Shown here in pieces: positions 35,565 to 47,197 of a stretch of 64,000 nt of DNA; the stretch's first letter is position 1, and every line of letters starts with the position of its first letter. Below the pieces are notes generated by a model. That model made no database searches and had not been told where the DNA came from. It saw only the letters and a list, made by a program, of their open reading frames with translations. This DNA is from Amaranthus tricolor (Eukaryota; Streptophyta; Magnoliopsida; Caryophyllales; Amaranthaceae), in assembly GCF_026212465.1 (NCBI RefSeq), contig NC_080058.1, forward strand, positions 11,732,289 through 11,796,288, read 5' to 3'. The position numbers and the translations under genes were made by a program.

Positions 35565-35882
35565 ATGTCAAAAGAGCATTGTATTGAAGAGCTTTGTGAT
35601 TGTGGTTATGAAGTTGAGATTAATACTGATTGGAGCGACTTCGATCCAGGGCGTGAATTTGTTGCTTGCCCTTTCTACTTGGCTGACGGATTAGGATGCA
35701 CATACTTTCGCTGGATTGCTCCGGAGGGTACAAAATGGCAGAGAGACTTAATAATACGGCTTGAGAAGGAAAAACAAGAGCTTAAAGATGAGGTATTTAA
35801 TCTAAAGAGACAAATGGATGATATGGCACATAGGAAAGAAGAGACTGAAAGAATTATGAGAAAGTTAAATAAGCCTTCTTAG
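35565..35882 (+). CDS. GRF-type zinc finger protein encoded by the MULE
   Basis: An intact 105-residue frame whose ATG follows directly on a splice acceptor. The N-terminus has the zf-GRF pattern: CDCGYEVEI, GREFVACPFY, GLGCTYFRW, i.e. C-x-C ... GR-x-F-x2-C ... GC-x2-F-x-W. It is followed by a basic coiled coil (LIIRLEKEKQELKDEVFNLK). GRF fingers bind single-stranded nucleic acid in several DNA-processing proteins. In maize MuDR the convergent partner gene mudrB is needed for insertion but is unrelated in sequence. A comparable accessory role here is inference only. It has its own TATA box and no disabling mutation. Confidence 0.75.
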   Translation: MSKEHCIEELCDCGYEVEINTDWSDFDPGREFVACPFYLADGLGCTYFRWIAPEGTKWQRDLIIRLEKEKQELKDEVFNLKRQMDDMAHRKEETERIMRKLNKPS

Positions 35883-36399
35883 TTACGGACGCTAGTTTAA
35901 CTTAATGCATGAAGTATGTAATTGGATTTGGATTTGTTGAACTTGCTTGAAATTGTGTTGAATGTTGGATAGCAACATCCTTATTTGAATATGATTGTAT
36001 GTTTGTTTTTGATTAAATTCATGCTGCATTGTTCGCGGAATGATTCATCGCCCAAAAGTCTGAGTAGTTAACATCAATTCACTCATAATAAACGTGTGAT
36101 ACTACGGTAAAAATATATACATCTACATATATGTTACAATTTACAAACAAAAGACCAACGGTTACAAATGAGTATGTACAAATGTTCAATAATTACAAAA
36201 CTATTGTAATGCTAATCCTCCTCCTGTACCCTGTCTAATTCTGACGGTTTACGACGCCTCCTACGATAGTAAGATGCAGTCGAATGACGCTCGGGTAGGG
36301 GAGGGGATTGATAGTGTGATGATGTGGCACCCTATGAGGACCCGGCACCGTAGTCCGGGCACGTTAAGTCAACCTCCTCAAATATAGATACTATTTACC

Positions 36400-38931
36400 T
36401 TGACGTGCAAGTTCTAGTGTTATGACCGTCAATACCACACCGTCGACAAGCGTTGCGTCTCCGCGATCCTTCGTCCATTTCGTTCGCGATCCTCCTGGAC
36501 TTAGGTCTTCCTAATCCACGAATGTGATCTGGATCGTGTAACACCTCAACACCGGTGTATTGAAGTCATGCCCTCTTATCAATTAACGGCAAGAATATGC
36601 ATTCATATGTGTTAACATAGCTCTGGGTCTTGTAGCAGGAGTCCACAAAACCCTCATAGGATAAGTGTCGTTTAATGCAAACGGCAAGAACATGAGAACA
36701 AGGTAAGTGAAATATGGATGGTTTGTTACAAGTGCATTTCATCTCGCTCATATCCACACTTTGTATTTTACCACCCTTGGCCGATCCTCTATTACCACGT
36801 CCAGTCTTAACTTGGAAAAGGCCTCGTCTGTAGTCAAATGCGATGATCTCATGGTAGTTTGCCTTCTCGGTGTTACGGGTGATAATTCTAGTGGCGTGTG
36901 AAGTGTACTTATTTCCCCCAATTAACCATGCGTTTGCGTTCTCGCGTCTTTTTACAAAATAATCATTAACACGATAGAAGGTAAACTCCACAAGAGTAGT
37001 TATAGGCAAGAAACGCACACCCTTCATCACGTTATTGAATACTTCGGCCAAGTTGGTATTAGTAACACCGTATCTATACCCTCCATCGTGACATATTGAC
37101 CATTTAGACATATCACCAACTTGATCAATCCAAAAAAGTGCTTTACGATTAGCAACACCAATGGCCTTCAATCCCTCGACGACTTTATTGGGTTGTCTTT
37201 GCTCTGCAGTCCTACCATACATTTTCTTCAACTTCACATTACCCATTTGACGATTGAAGTTGCTTAACAAATGCCGCAAGCAAAACCTATGATGGGCGTT
37301 TGGAGGTTTCCATTCCGGCTCCTCCATGGTTGCTAGAATGCCCGCATGCCTATCGGAAATAACGCATAACCCTGGACTATGCATCACATGCTTACGAACA
37401 CAGCCCATAAACCAAGACCACGCGGCTATGCATTCTTTTTCGACCAAAGCAAAGGCAAGCGGGAATATTCCCTTGTTCCCATCTTGGGCAATCGCAGTCA
37501 ACAACGTATGGCGATACTTACCATACAAATGTGTTCCGTCAATGGCAATAACGGGTTTGCAATACTTGAATCCCTCAATACTAGGTTGGAAAGCCCAAAA
37601 CACGCGTTGGAAAGTTCTAATACTAGGACGGACATACACACCGACATCATTCTCTTCCTTAAAGAACCACTCAATTACGGTGCCGGGGTTTGAAATTTGC
37701 AGTGCCTTCAGGAAGCGTGGAAGAAGAGGATAAGAATCCTCCCACGTACCATAGATGGAGAGAAGGGCTTGCTGTTTAGCACACCATGCCCGCTTATAGG
37801 TCACTTCGACATCGAATTGGTCTTTCACCATTTGACGGACAACAGAAACCTTAATTGATGGGTCTTGAGCAACACAATTTCTAATACGATAGTTAATCAC
37901 GGAAGATGTCAAATGAATGTGCCCAGCTGACACGTTTTCAGTACTTAAAACACAACCCCCATGCTTCCCTTTATAAGTAATAATCTCCCATGACGGTGAA
38001 TAGGAGCTCTTCCTAGCCCTAAGCCTCCAACCACACCCTCTCTTACACTTCAACGTGAGCACGGTTTGATTTGAAGTCTCAGTTCGGTACTCAACGTTCC
38101 TACGAATATGATACAATCTAACAGCGTCCAACAAGGCATCCTTGTTGTCAAACATCATACCCTTTTGAAACTCTCCTTCGTCGGTGTAGGTTGTATCACA
38201 ATCCCAAGACCTCCAAGAGTTGTCCTCAAAGTGTTCATCTAGAGGGGGAACCAGTGCATAGGGTGTAGGAGCAACGATTGTTGGAATGTTTCCTAAGGTC
38301 ATGTCATTAGCTAGAGCCTCCTCGTCAACACCCACATCGTCCTCAGAAGAAGCTTCAACGAATTCATTACTCTCACTATTAACATCATCCCAAGGCTCAT
38401 TTGTATCTTGTAAGTTAAAAGTAACATCATTTGAGACTTGAAATTGAACTTGATTGGGTTCATTACAAGGATAAGAGGAAGATGGAATAAAGGGATTTTC
38501 GGTTTCTTGGGTAGGGAAGGGCGTATGAGAAGGGGTAGAAGAAGTTATATTCATAAATGCATTTGTTTCCACAACGTTCACATCTTCGTTCCCTAGGGGA
38601 CCTCTTCTACATATAACTCTAAAGAATGACTAGGGGTAGACCTTGAATACTCCCACATTGCATCTATAGCCTCCTCATCCTCAACCGGAAAAGTTAACAA
38701 ATCTCCACTCAGATTGTATTTAAAACTTAAATTAACAGTACTTTTTGTAGTGTCAATGCCAATCCTAGAGCATATAAAATGTTTAAATTCATTCAAATCC
38801 ATGTATGAGTTGCATGCAAACAGTTTACGTTTTCCCCCAACATACTTAACATTGTTACTAGTTGATCGAATTGAACCATTCCAAAGCATACAACAGTCAC
38901 ACGAAATGAAGCCATTTCTACAACAACACAT
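36400..38931 (-). pseudogene. MURA-like Mutator transposase, nearly intact, one frameshift and one stop
   Basis: Minus strand. The N-terminal part (38931-38593) includes KRKLFACNSYMDLNEFKHF, a PB1-like segment. A one-base frameshift in a C run near 38596-38600 leads into the main frame (38581-36566). The main frame holds the MuDR DNA-binding region (FDNKDALLDAVRLYHIRRN, LKCKRGCGWRLRARKSSY), the MULE catalytic domain (KPVIAIDGTHLYGKYRHTLL, FALVEKECIAAWSWFM, CVISDRHAGI) and a SWIM finger (CTCNKPSIFHLPCSH). A TGA at 36568-36566 ends it. The same frame continues beyond to RGLGRPKSRR and a CCHC knuckle CRRCGIDGHNTRTC near 36410-36445. The enzyme acts on the TIRs. This copy needs both lesions bypassed, or they could be sequence errors. 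Confidence 0.92.
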
Positions 38932-39451
38932 AAAAAATCAACATCATCATCAAGTTCATAAATATATGACCACTATACATTTTACATTCAACAACAAATT
39001 CTGGAACAAACTTTTAAAAATGAGGATCAATGTAAATAACAACTACATTTGACATAATCGTAGAGCTCAAGTGTAAATGCCCACTATACATGACATACAG
39101 TTTAAAATCACCACCAAATGAAAAAATTTATAATAAAAACGAACCTCAATTAGCTGTAGATCAAGAAGAATTACTTAATTGCAAGCTTGTCAACATACAT
39201 TAATGTGAAAATTGATTAAAACACAACAAACCCTAATTTTTCGAATATTGAAAAAAAACACAAAAAAAATTACCTTAGGTCGATCTAGGAAGACTACAAC
39301 ACTAATTACTGGTACAAACTTGAAATTTGATGACTTTAGTTGAATGATTGAAGTTTCTTACAAGGTTGGAATGAAGAAGGAGAAATCGTAGGGATTGCGA
39401 ATGAAAAACAAAAACGCGAAATGAACTGAGGAAGAACATGTCTGGAAAATT

Positions 39452-39644
39452 AAAAACCTGATAGTCGCTGTTAGTAACAGCAACTTTCAACTTTTTAATT
39501 TTTTTTCCCCTTATTCGCTGTTAGTAACAGCGACTTACCCGAGGCTAGGCTTGGACGTACGGAAGCTTATTTTGGGACATAAGTTTTCCCGAATCTTATA
39601 TTTGGAATTAAGTAGATAAATAATCTCATTTATTTCAAATTTTG
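39452..39644 (-). repeat. right TIR of the MULE
   Basis: The reverse complement of the left TIR with few differences. It begins (inverted) caaaatttgaaataaatg and carries the same pair of palindromes near 39467-39485 and 39513-39533. Confidence 0.92.
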
Positions 39645-39653
39645 GATGTGTTG

Positions 39654-40090
39654 CAAACAATTGCATATAGGCTTTTTGATATATTTATTTTTTGCTACAG
39701 ATATTATGGCTTTACATTTTTGAGTTAATAGAGCCTTGTTAAGTGTGTGAGGGTTGTTCAAAATCCGATACCAGAAAATTATATTAGCGAATTTAAAAAA
39801 AAGTTGACAATCTCTTTCCTAGTCCCTCCTTTACCATGGCCACCACTAAACATGTGGAATAGAATATCAAGAAATACAGTCAAATTTATAATATAATTAT
39901 AATTTTACACCTAAGTTCTATTCAGTGCAATTTCATCTGCATTAACTAAAATTAAAAGCTGATAAATAACATTATAGTTTAATAAATTATTTTTTTATCA
40001 AAGAAATATGAAGCAGATGATCCTCTCTCTTAGTAGCCATTATCTCGCATTACTTATCACATTTTGTTTGTTTGGAATTTATTAACACAA
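39654..40090. other. intergenic, nothing recognised
   Basis: Continuation of the sequence interrupted by the MULE; no coding signal. Confidence 0.4.
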
Positions 40091-40370
40091 ATTTGTGGGC
40101 GATGGTCTCTTTTAAGTGTTCATCTCAAATTTATTAACACAGATTTGTGGGAGTGGCATTAAACGTGCAGTACTTATAATATCTCAAATTAAGTTGATCC
40201 ATAAAAAAAATGCACATTTACTCGGTATGTATCAAGGATATTGTAAATAGATATTAAGGATACTGTAATTATGCATTAAGGATGATATATAAGCTGACAT
40301 TAAAAATACAACAAGTAGACATCAAGCTTTAATGAACTGTATTGGAGACTGTTCCTCAAGAGACTAGCTG
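40091..40370. mobile_element. MITE of the GAGACGGTCTC family
   Basis: The left end gggcgatggtctcttttaag and the right end ggagactgttcctcaagaga are inverted. The inside has 'ttaaggatactgtaattatg' type units as in the copies at 2472 and 12425. It lies 37 bp upstream of the tRNA-Thr gene. Confidence 0.65.
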
Positions 40371-40406
40371 ATTTATTAAAAGGAAGGTTAAAAGTAATTA
40401 TCAATA

Positions 40407-40478
40407 GCCCCTATAGCTCAGTGGTAGAGCGTCAGTCTTGTAAACTGAAGGTCTGTAGTTCGATCCTGCATGGGGGCA
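40407..40478 (+). tRNA. tRNA-Thr (anticodon UGU)
   Basis: A 72-nt cloverleaf. Acceptor GCCCCTA/TGGGGGC, anticodon stem TCAGT/ACTGA with loop CTTGTAA (anticodon TGT), T arm TGTAG-TTCGATC-CTGCA, discriminator A. Box A (TAGCTCAGTGGT) and box B (GTTCGATCC) are good. A T5 run directly after the gene (from 40480) serves as polymerase III terminator. CCA is not encoded, so it is nuclear. All stems pair, so it is probably functional. Confidence 0.95.
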
Positions 40479-40577
40479 TTTTTGTAAGCTCAACTATTTG
40501 AGTCAAATCAAACCTTTTCCAAATCGGGCATTTTTGCAAACCAACTATTTGAGTCAAATCAAACCTTTTCCAAATCA
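40474..40577. repeat. 52-bp tandem duplication starting in the tRNA-Thr 3' end
   Basis: 'gggcatttttg...tttccaaatc' occurs twice (40474-40525 and 40526-40577). The first five bases are the end of the tRNA, so the second copy carries 'gggcattttt' and thus a second T-run terminator. Confidence 0.85.
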
Positions 40578-40860
40578 CTACTAAAAGTACTTTTTAACAA
40601 AAATGGATTTCAAAAATAATAAAATCTCTGTCTGCTCCCGATTTGCAAATTTGACTTTTGAAATATCGATAGAATGTCATGTATCGGATTCTCCTTTGTA
40701 AATGCAGTCTTCATTGGCAGAAATGCTCACAATGAGAAAAAGAAATGTTAAGCAATAGCCATATATGTCCTAATTACATCCTGAAAAAGACAAATCCAAA
40801 ACAATGTAAGACTTCAGAACAAATCAGTGCCTGGTTGTACCTCGAAAAAACAGATGTTAC

Positions 40861-42648
40861 CTACGTAAAAAGATGAGGGCGGTTGCATGATAACTGAGGT
40901 CGTTTTATAGGAGAAAGAACCAGATTCCTGAGAGTATTGGAAGGGTTGGTATTTCCTGTTCCAAAGGGTGGATAGCCACCAGTCCTGGTTACAGTATCCA
41001 TGGGAACTGGTCCTCGCCTTGATGGTGAATTAGCCGAGACATCAAACGTTCCTCCAGAGTTGGAACTATTTTGCCTTGCTGTTGCTGGCCAGACATCCTC
41101 CCTTGACCGCCCTGGAGTTTCAGGAGTAAAAACCAATCCATCTGCAATACATAAGTCAACTTGCTTTTTTCCTTAGGTGATGATAAATTGGAAACCGTAA
41201 AGAAGCTTACATATCTAATTTGCTTGCTAGCATTTACTTAACTCATTTGCCAAAAAATCGAAACGAAGGAAGCACAAATAAAAAATGAGGAAGCTCTTTC
41301 AAAAATAAAAAAAAAAATTGTGGAAGCAATATGAGTGGCGTATTGTTGACTATAAAGGGATAGCTTTCTGAAACTAACACAAAATCTTCTCATTGGAAAT
41401 AAGCATGGGCATCTATAATATGACAGTAAACAAAGAGATGATATTACCTTTTCTTAGAGTATCATGGTTATCCATCAAGTTTGTGGGGTTGGAAAAGAGA
41501 TCAGGGTCAGCTCTGGAATAGAAATCATTTGCTGGTTGTATGGCAGAACATTTCACTAAGTCAAGCTCGCTCCTCAACTGATCATACATTTCATCAAGTT
41601 TTCTCTTCTGTCTGGCACCAGTAATCAAACATATTTCCAGCATTATAAGTACGGAAAGATTTTCAGATAGACATATGATCAGTATTTAGGCCTGAAGGTG
41701 ATAAGGCTGCCAAACAATATCCACCTAGATTTCTCAGCAAATTTTTCTTGTAGCTCTTGCTTATCTTTGGACAAATTCTGAATTTCTTGTTCCATCATTT
41801 GACTCTTTTTCGCCATTTTTTGGTAAGCAGTATGCACCTGCTCCATTTTCTCGCTGAAGCTTTCTTGCATCGCCTCACATTTCTGTCGGCACTGAGTTAC
41901 TAACCCGTTCATTTTGCATTGCATTTCTAGTTCTTTTTGCCCGATATAAAACATCACACTTCTGTATGCACTCTTCATCACTAGCCTTGTTCAAGGAAAG
42001 ACTAAGCATATGAGCAAGACAAAATAATACAAAAAAGAAAAACTAAAACGGCCTTTTATAGAAAGAATTTGCAAATCTTAAAATGGCCAACAAATTTAAG
42101 GTATATTAATCACTGAAGTTTTGTGGCAAGCAATAATCTAACGCCTCTATAGAAGTCTTTTGAAGGTTTAAGGATACAAATTTGCGGTGAAATTCCTGCC
42201 ATTACCATCTGCAAGTACCAGCAAAAACGCAGTAATTATAAGTAATTATCAAGCAGAAAATGAACTCAAAAAAATACATAAATTATTGCCTATGTAACCA
42301 TATGAAAGTTAAACAGACAAGCCTATAAAAGGGAAACGTAGAAAAGTGCAAACTCAGTAACTCACATTCACCCATTCATCATTTGGATTTATATCCACAG
42401 GTCTCATAAGACTACATGGAAAATAAAAGACAAATAAATTAATAATTATTTAAAAAAGGCAGCCATTTATGAAACTTCTAGATAATAGGCAGTCAATAGA
42501 AAGTTGCAGCTGTGCCCTGAACTTTCCGGAGTAAATTCCATGGAAAATCGTCAACGAAGTTCACCTGAAGAGCTCACCTCTTAGATAGCACTTGATCACA
42601 AATGGGACAGCCTCCATCACTGTTAAGTATCTTGCCTGCGTCTGCAGT
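40861..42648 (-). pseudogene. HEI10: HEI10 / CCNB1IP1-like meiotic RING E3 ligase, N-terminally truncated
   Basis: HEI10 promotes class I meiotic crossovers. Minus-strand exons: 42648-42578 (second half of the RING: AGKILNSDGGCPICDQVLSK), 42411-42366 (SLMRPVDINPNDEWVN), 42208-42178 (MVMAGISPQI), 41980-41725 (MKSAYRSVMFYIGQKELEMQ, MEQVHTAYQKMAKKSQMMEQ, a coiled coil), 41611-41448 (QKRKLDEMYDQLRSELDLVK) and 41141-40861 (FTPETPGRS to NTLRNLVLSPIKRPQLS). All junctions are GT-AG and in phase, with no stop. The first RING half (normally MxCNxCWR...TTCGHLLC) is not found immediately upstream, where an hAT fragment lies instead. It is either a truncated paralogue, or exon 1 lies further away beyond an insertion. 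I did not find exon 1 up to about 43.6 kb. Confidence 0.85.
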
Positions 42649-42699
42649 GCCTTAAGACTTGTCAAGGACAGTTGCATTAGCAAGCTAAAAATTAAGGAA

Positions 42700-43019
42700 A
42701 AAGCCATACCTTCATTGTCATTGAATTCTCCATCATTGATTTAATCTCCTGTGCTACCGATCAAGTAAACCTTCGTGCAGCTCTATCTAGCGCATTCAAC
42801 CACTGTCCATCAGATGGGAGAACATGATCTTCAATTTCAGCTATCCATTCATCATCAGATGGTAAATCGTCTAAAACAATGGGTGATTGTATCATTGTTG
42901 CACTTTACTTTCTTTTAAATTTATCAACACTAGTACCATGTTCCCAACCTGGGTCTGTTCGATTACCTAATGTATTTTTTTCTCTTATTTTTACCAGAGT
43001 TAGAACCAGAACAAGACAT
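42700..43019 (-). pseudogene. hAT (BED-finger type) transposase 5' fragment
   Basis: The minus strand from an ATG at 43019 reads MSCSGSNSGKNKRKK, then in another frame NRTDPGWEHGTSVDKFKRKV, like the start of plant BED/DUF659 hAT transposases. It then gives an acidic stretch DDLPSDDEWIAEIEDHVLPS that I cannot assign. The BED finger's second half and the catalytic part are missing. It is directly upstream of the truncated HEI10 gene on the same strand. Confidence 0.55.
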
Positions 43020-43022
43020 TAC

Positions 43023-43550
43023 GATTTAAGATCTAGAAATTGCAAAATAATAAACAATTAAATATCATTCAAGAACTTCAAACTATCAAAATTCAGTCAG
43101 TTTTATATCTCAAATTGTCAATGACTGTTTAACTTTGAATATGCAAAATTACTAACGATGATAAAATTAAATTGCAAAATAACTAGCATCATATTTAAAA
43201 ACAATAAAATAAGTAAAAAACAAAAAAAAAATTCAGAAAAAACATACAGATAGAAAACGGGTTCGTCTTTAATCAAAGGCAAGCATCAAAATATCGAATA
43301 ATGGAGAATAATGCAGCCCAACAACTAATTAATGGAGACTAACACAGCCCATCAACTAATTAAAGAAGTAACTAATTAAAAAACATCAAGGGAAATCTAG
43401 ACTGAACTTTGTGAAAGATATGGGCAAAGCTCTAATGCCCAGTTGTTTTCTCTCCAAGAAAAGATGAACAACGTAATTCAGACCCTTGAGATATCTATTT
43501 CTGATTTTTTTCTTATAAAGATTAAAACTCTGGGATGAATATGATGGTTT
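43023..43550. other. intergenic, AT-rich
   Basis: A short direct repeat 'aactaattaatggagaata/ct' near 43323-43375. Nothing else recognised. Confidence 0.35.
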
Positions 43551-45683
43551 GAATCATATGCCATCTTGCAACCATGCTGCTGCTGCCTCTTGTTCAAGAA
43601 GCTTAAGCTCAAATTCTCATGAGCAGATGATCAACAAGGCCAAGCTTTGGCACCTTAGAATGGGTCATCTCCCTATTTATATGTCCCCTAGCTAGACAGA
43701 CTAGAAATATATACCCTACCTCCTCATGTAAATCAACACAACCATTACAATTGTTACATATAGATATATGGGGTCCTTTATAATTTTATACAAGAACTAA
43801 GTGTAACAAGTTCATTACCATTGTTGATGATTTTAGTAGGATGACTTAGGTGTATCTTGTTAAGAATAAATCTGCTTTTGCTTCTATTTTTGCTCAATTT
43901 GAGCTGTTTATTGAAAATCAACTTGATTTGAAAGTTAAGTGTGTTAGAACAGACAATGCAAAAGAGTTAACTGAGGGAGATGCCTTACAACTTTGTATTC
44001 ATCATGGAATCAAGCAATAACTAAGTTAAGCAGATACACCCAACAAAATGGGGTGGTTGAAAGAAAGCACAAACATATCCTTGAAACAGCAAGAAGCATT
44101 TTTGTTCGACCAAATCTCCCTGTGAGTTTTTGGGGGGATTGCATAAAATGTTCAGTGCACCTAATCAATAGGATGCCATTATCTGTGCTAGGTGGAATCA
44201 CACCTTATTAAAATTATTTGGGAAGAAACCCAATTATCAACACTTGAAAGTGCTTGGATGTCTTTGCTTTATTAGCACTTTGAAAAGAGACAGACACAAG
44301 TTTATGCCTAGAGCACAACAATGTGTTTTTATTGGTTGTTCTCCTTCAAAGAAAGGATATAAAGTTTATAATCTTACAACCAAAGTTGTAAGCATTACAA
44401 AAGATTTTATATTTTATAAAAGATTTTTTCCATATCATTTTAAAAAACCTAAGTCAAGTTTAGAAGCAATACATCAGATTTTCTTACCCATAAGTTTTGA
44501 CAAATAGAACACTACTGATACTCAAACTTCTGACCATGACTTTACATCCATTGTTACTGATTTGGATTATTATCCTTTCAACACCTCTGCTAATACTAAT
44601 CTTGATACTAACAATGATAACCAATTCCAGTCAGAAGAAGAATAGTCACACAGAGGCACAAAACTCTCCTAGGAGATCAAAGAGAGTAACCAGACCTCCT
44701 GCTTACTTAGATGATTTTCATTGTAATATTTCTGATCACTGGTGTGGCCTTGTTAAGTTGATTGTCCCTTCAACTATCTCACAAACTCATACACACATTG
44801 AACTTAAGAGTTATAAGCAAGTAGTTCTCAATGCCCTTTGGAAAAATACTATGGACATAGAACTTCTTGCACTTGAAAGAAATAAGACCTAGGATCTTGT
44901 TCCCTTCCCTATAGGCAAGAAGGCCATAGATTACAAGTGGGTTTTTAAGGTCAAGTTAAAGGTAGATGATAGTTTAGAGAGATACAAAGAAAGGTTGGTG
45001 GCCAAAGGCTACAATCAAAGGTTTGGGGAAGACTATGATGAAACATTCTCCCCAGTTGTTAAAATGTCTACCATTAGATGTATTCTTACCATTGCAGCAA
45101 GCAAACATTGGAGTTTACATCAACTTGATGTAAACAATGCTTTCTTACATCGTGATTTGAAAGAAGAAGTTTACATGAGACCCTCACAAGGGCTTCTTAA
45201 TATCAGCAACAAAGTTTTTAAGCTAAACAAATCATTGTATGGCTTGAAACAAGCGTCAAGACAATGGTTTGTCAAATTAACCAAGGAACTTATCCATCAA
45301 GATTATGTTCAATCTAAGAATGATTACTCATTATTCATTAAGAAACAAGGACACTACATTACTATAATAGCTGTTTATGTAGATGATATCATCTTTACTG
45401 GAAATAATACAGCTGAGATTCAAAATATAAAACAACACTTAGACAACGTTTTTAGTATCAAAAACCTAGGGAAATTGCATTACTTCCTTGGCTTAGAAGT
45501 TACTAGCACTTCCCAGAAGGCATCATTCTAACCCAAAACAAGTTTTGTAAGGATCTACTAAGTGATTGTGGAATCTCTGATCATAAGAAAGTGGCAACAC
45601 CACTTCTAATAAATATGAAATTATCTGCACATGTTGGCACCTCTTTGCAAGATCCAACACCATATAGGTACCTTATTGGTAAA
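43550..45683 (+). pseudogene. Ty1/copia pol fragment (pre-integrase, integrase, reverse transcriptase)
   Basis: GAG-pre-integrase (KLWHLRMGHLP, near 43650) leads into integrase (TQQNGVVERKHKHILETARS, PVSFWGDCIKCSVHLINRMP, 44030-44210). Next comes the integrase C-terminal part (LKVLGCLCFISTLKRDRHKF, 44244-44507) and reverse transcriptase (LVAKGYNQRFGEDYDETFSP, LHQLDVNNAFLH, YVDDIIFTGN, about 44880-45530). The start of the RNase H connection follows (DPTPYRYLIGK). It stops abruptly at 45683, where the LTR of the gypsy element begins. Several stops and frameshifts (for example at 44210, 44507, 44892, 45531) make it non-functional. gag, protease and RNase H are absent. Confidence 0.9.
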
Positions 45684-47197
45684 TGATGGTGCAAATTTTA
45701 AATTACCGCAAGCGCACGGTGTACGTGTAGCTACGGGTCGAACACAAGGAGGCGAGTTAACTAATTTGTTTGCCTTATGACTACAAGACACGGATTAACA
45801 AGTAGTTTGATTGAGAAACTAATACTACAATGCAAAAACTAAAGCTAAAACAATGATTAATATGAAGATGAATATGATATGACAAGCTCTAGGATGTCGG
45901 GCATCACCTAATTCTAACATGGGAGTTGATCACTCTCATGATTATATGAACTTGAGTCATTGGCAAAATTAAATGTGATCTAATTAATCTCAAGCTTCTG
46001 CTCTATTGATTAATATTGATTTAAGACCAAACTAGTGCTAATCCTCAAATTTCCGTTTTATTGGCTAAACTAGTAGGAATTTAACTTAAATATATCTCAA
46101 TCCAAAATTAGTCCTAATCTCAAACTTCCGTTTTATTGAAAAGGTTAATAAAGATGTTTAAACCGAGATTCATTAAGTGTAGATTTAATTATAGACCCAA
46201 AATTTCATACAATCAATCGATAAAATGTCATCCCATGCTTTGAGTTAGGGATTATACCCTAACCCTAGAGAAGAAAACTACTCACTAGACATGATGGTAA
46301 ATATGCCATTCATGATGAAAAAAGACTTAATTGAAGTAGTAAACATGAAGATGATGAATGATTTCAATGCGCAAAAGTAAATGATAAGCAATAAATAAAG
46401 AAAACTTACTAATGGAGAAGAATGTAAAATAAATTGCAAGGACATTAAGTGTAACAATGAAGTTCAATAACAAAGCTTAATGGAAAAAACAAAGGAAAAA
46501 ACTCCAAATTCAACACAGAAAAACTAAAGAAAAAACTGTCTTTTTAAAAAGGTAACCGCCACTTTATATAGTGGTTCCAAAAATTAACCGTCAAAACGCA
46601 CAAAATTGGCTCTAACGAACATGCGACGACTCGTGACATCAGGGGCGACGACTCGTCGCTTTGTTTCTGCCTGGGTATGAGAGTTCAGTGAAGAAGCGAC
46701 GAGTCGTCACATCAGGAACAACGAGTCGTGGCTTTCAGGCGACGACTCGTCACTTTGCTTCTGACTGGCGAACTTTAAACAGTCGTCATTTGTTGCTCGG
46801 TTGTCAGAATTGGACATATAATATACCGTTGAAAAGCTCTTGAAGTCTACTTTCTAATGTCGCAAACATTAATGTGATCTTTCTATCAAAATTTATGACC
46901 AAAAGAGTGAGCATATATCAAATTTCACCTCAAAGCTTTTGTATTTTAAATACTTTTCAACTCTTTTACCCATCTTCATTGTAAAACATCTTCAAACGAG
47001 AAATAATCTCCTTACCCGTCATCATTAAAACCATAAGAATTATGCTTAAAAACGATCAAAATCGCTCAAAATCAACATGAATAACCAAAATGGGTAAAGT
47101 GGCATAACTCTTTAAAATAAGCACGAAATTACTAACAATAACCATCGTTAAAGAGTATAAAATGATATATAATAAGTGCAAATAGTTGCACTTATCA
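45684..47197 (-). repeat. 3' LTR of a minus-strand gypsy-type element
   Basis: Reads tgatggtgcaaat...tgcacttatca on the plus strand, i.e. TG...CA termini, 1514 bp. On the minus strand it is preceded by the purine tract AAGCATGGGGGAGTT (47212-47198) and the GAGGACGAGCAAAAG sequence typical of the 3' end of Tat/Athila-type gypsy elements. A minus-strand TATA box CTATATAAAG lies at 46571-46562. The outer border abuts the copia fragment at 45683. Confidence 0.8.
46623..46755 (-). promoter_or_regulatory. array of five palindromic GCGACGA-N-TCGTCGC boxes upstream of the LTR TATA box
   Basis: Boxes at about 46623, 46645, 46695, 46718 and 46739 have 7-bp arms around a single C or G, some with mismatches in the outer bases. 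On the minus strand they lie 52-185 bp upstream of CTATATAAAG. Position and symmetry suggest sites for a dimeric transcription factor. Confidence 0.5.

Larger units (their letters stand above)
35102..39644. mobile_element. 4.5 kb Mutator-like element (MULE) with two convergent genes
   Basis: A perfect 9-bp target duplication GATGTGTTG (35093-35101 and 39645-39653) flanks long TIRs (35102-35300 and 39452-39644, about 195 bp). A zf-GRF gene runs inward from the left TIR and a MURA transposase gene inward from the right TIR. This arrangement resembles maize MuDR with mudrA and mudrB. The element sits just downstream of the CCT-eta pseudogene. Confidence 0.95.

Noticed and set aside
37326..37733. 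Plus-strand open frames over the MULE transposase
   Set aside because: They are shadows of the minus-strand transposase, which has clear domain matches.
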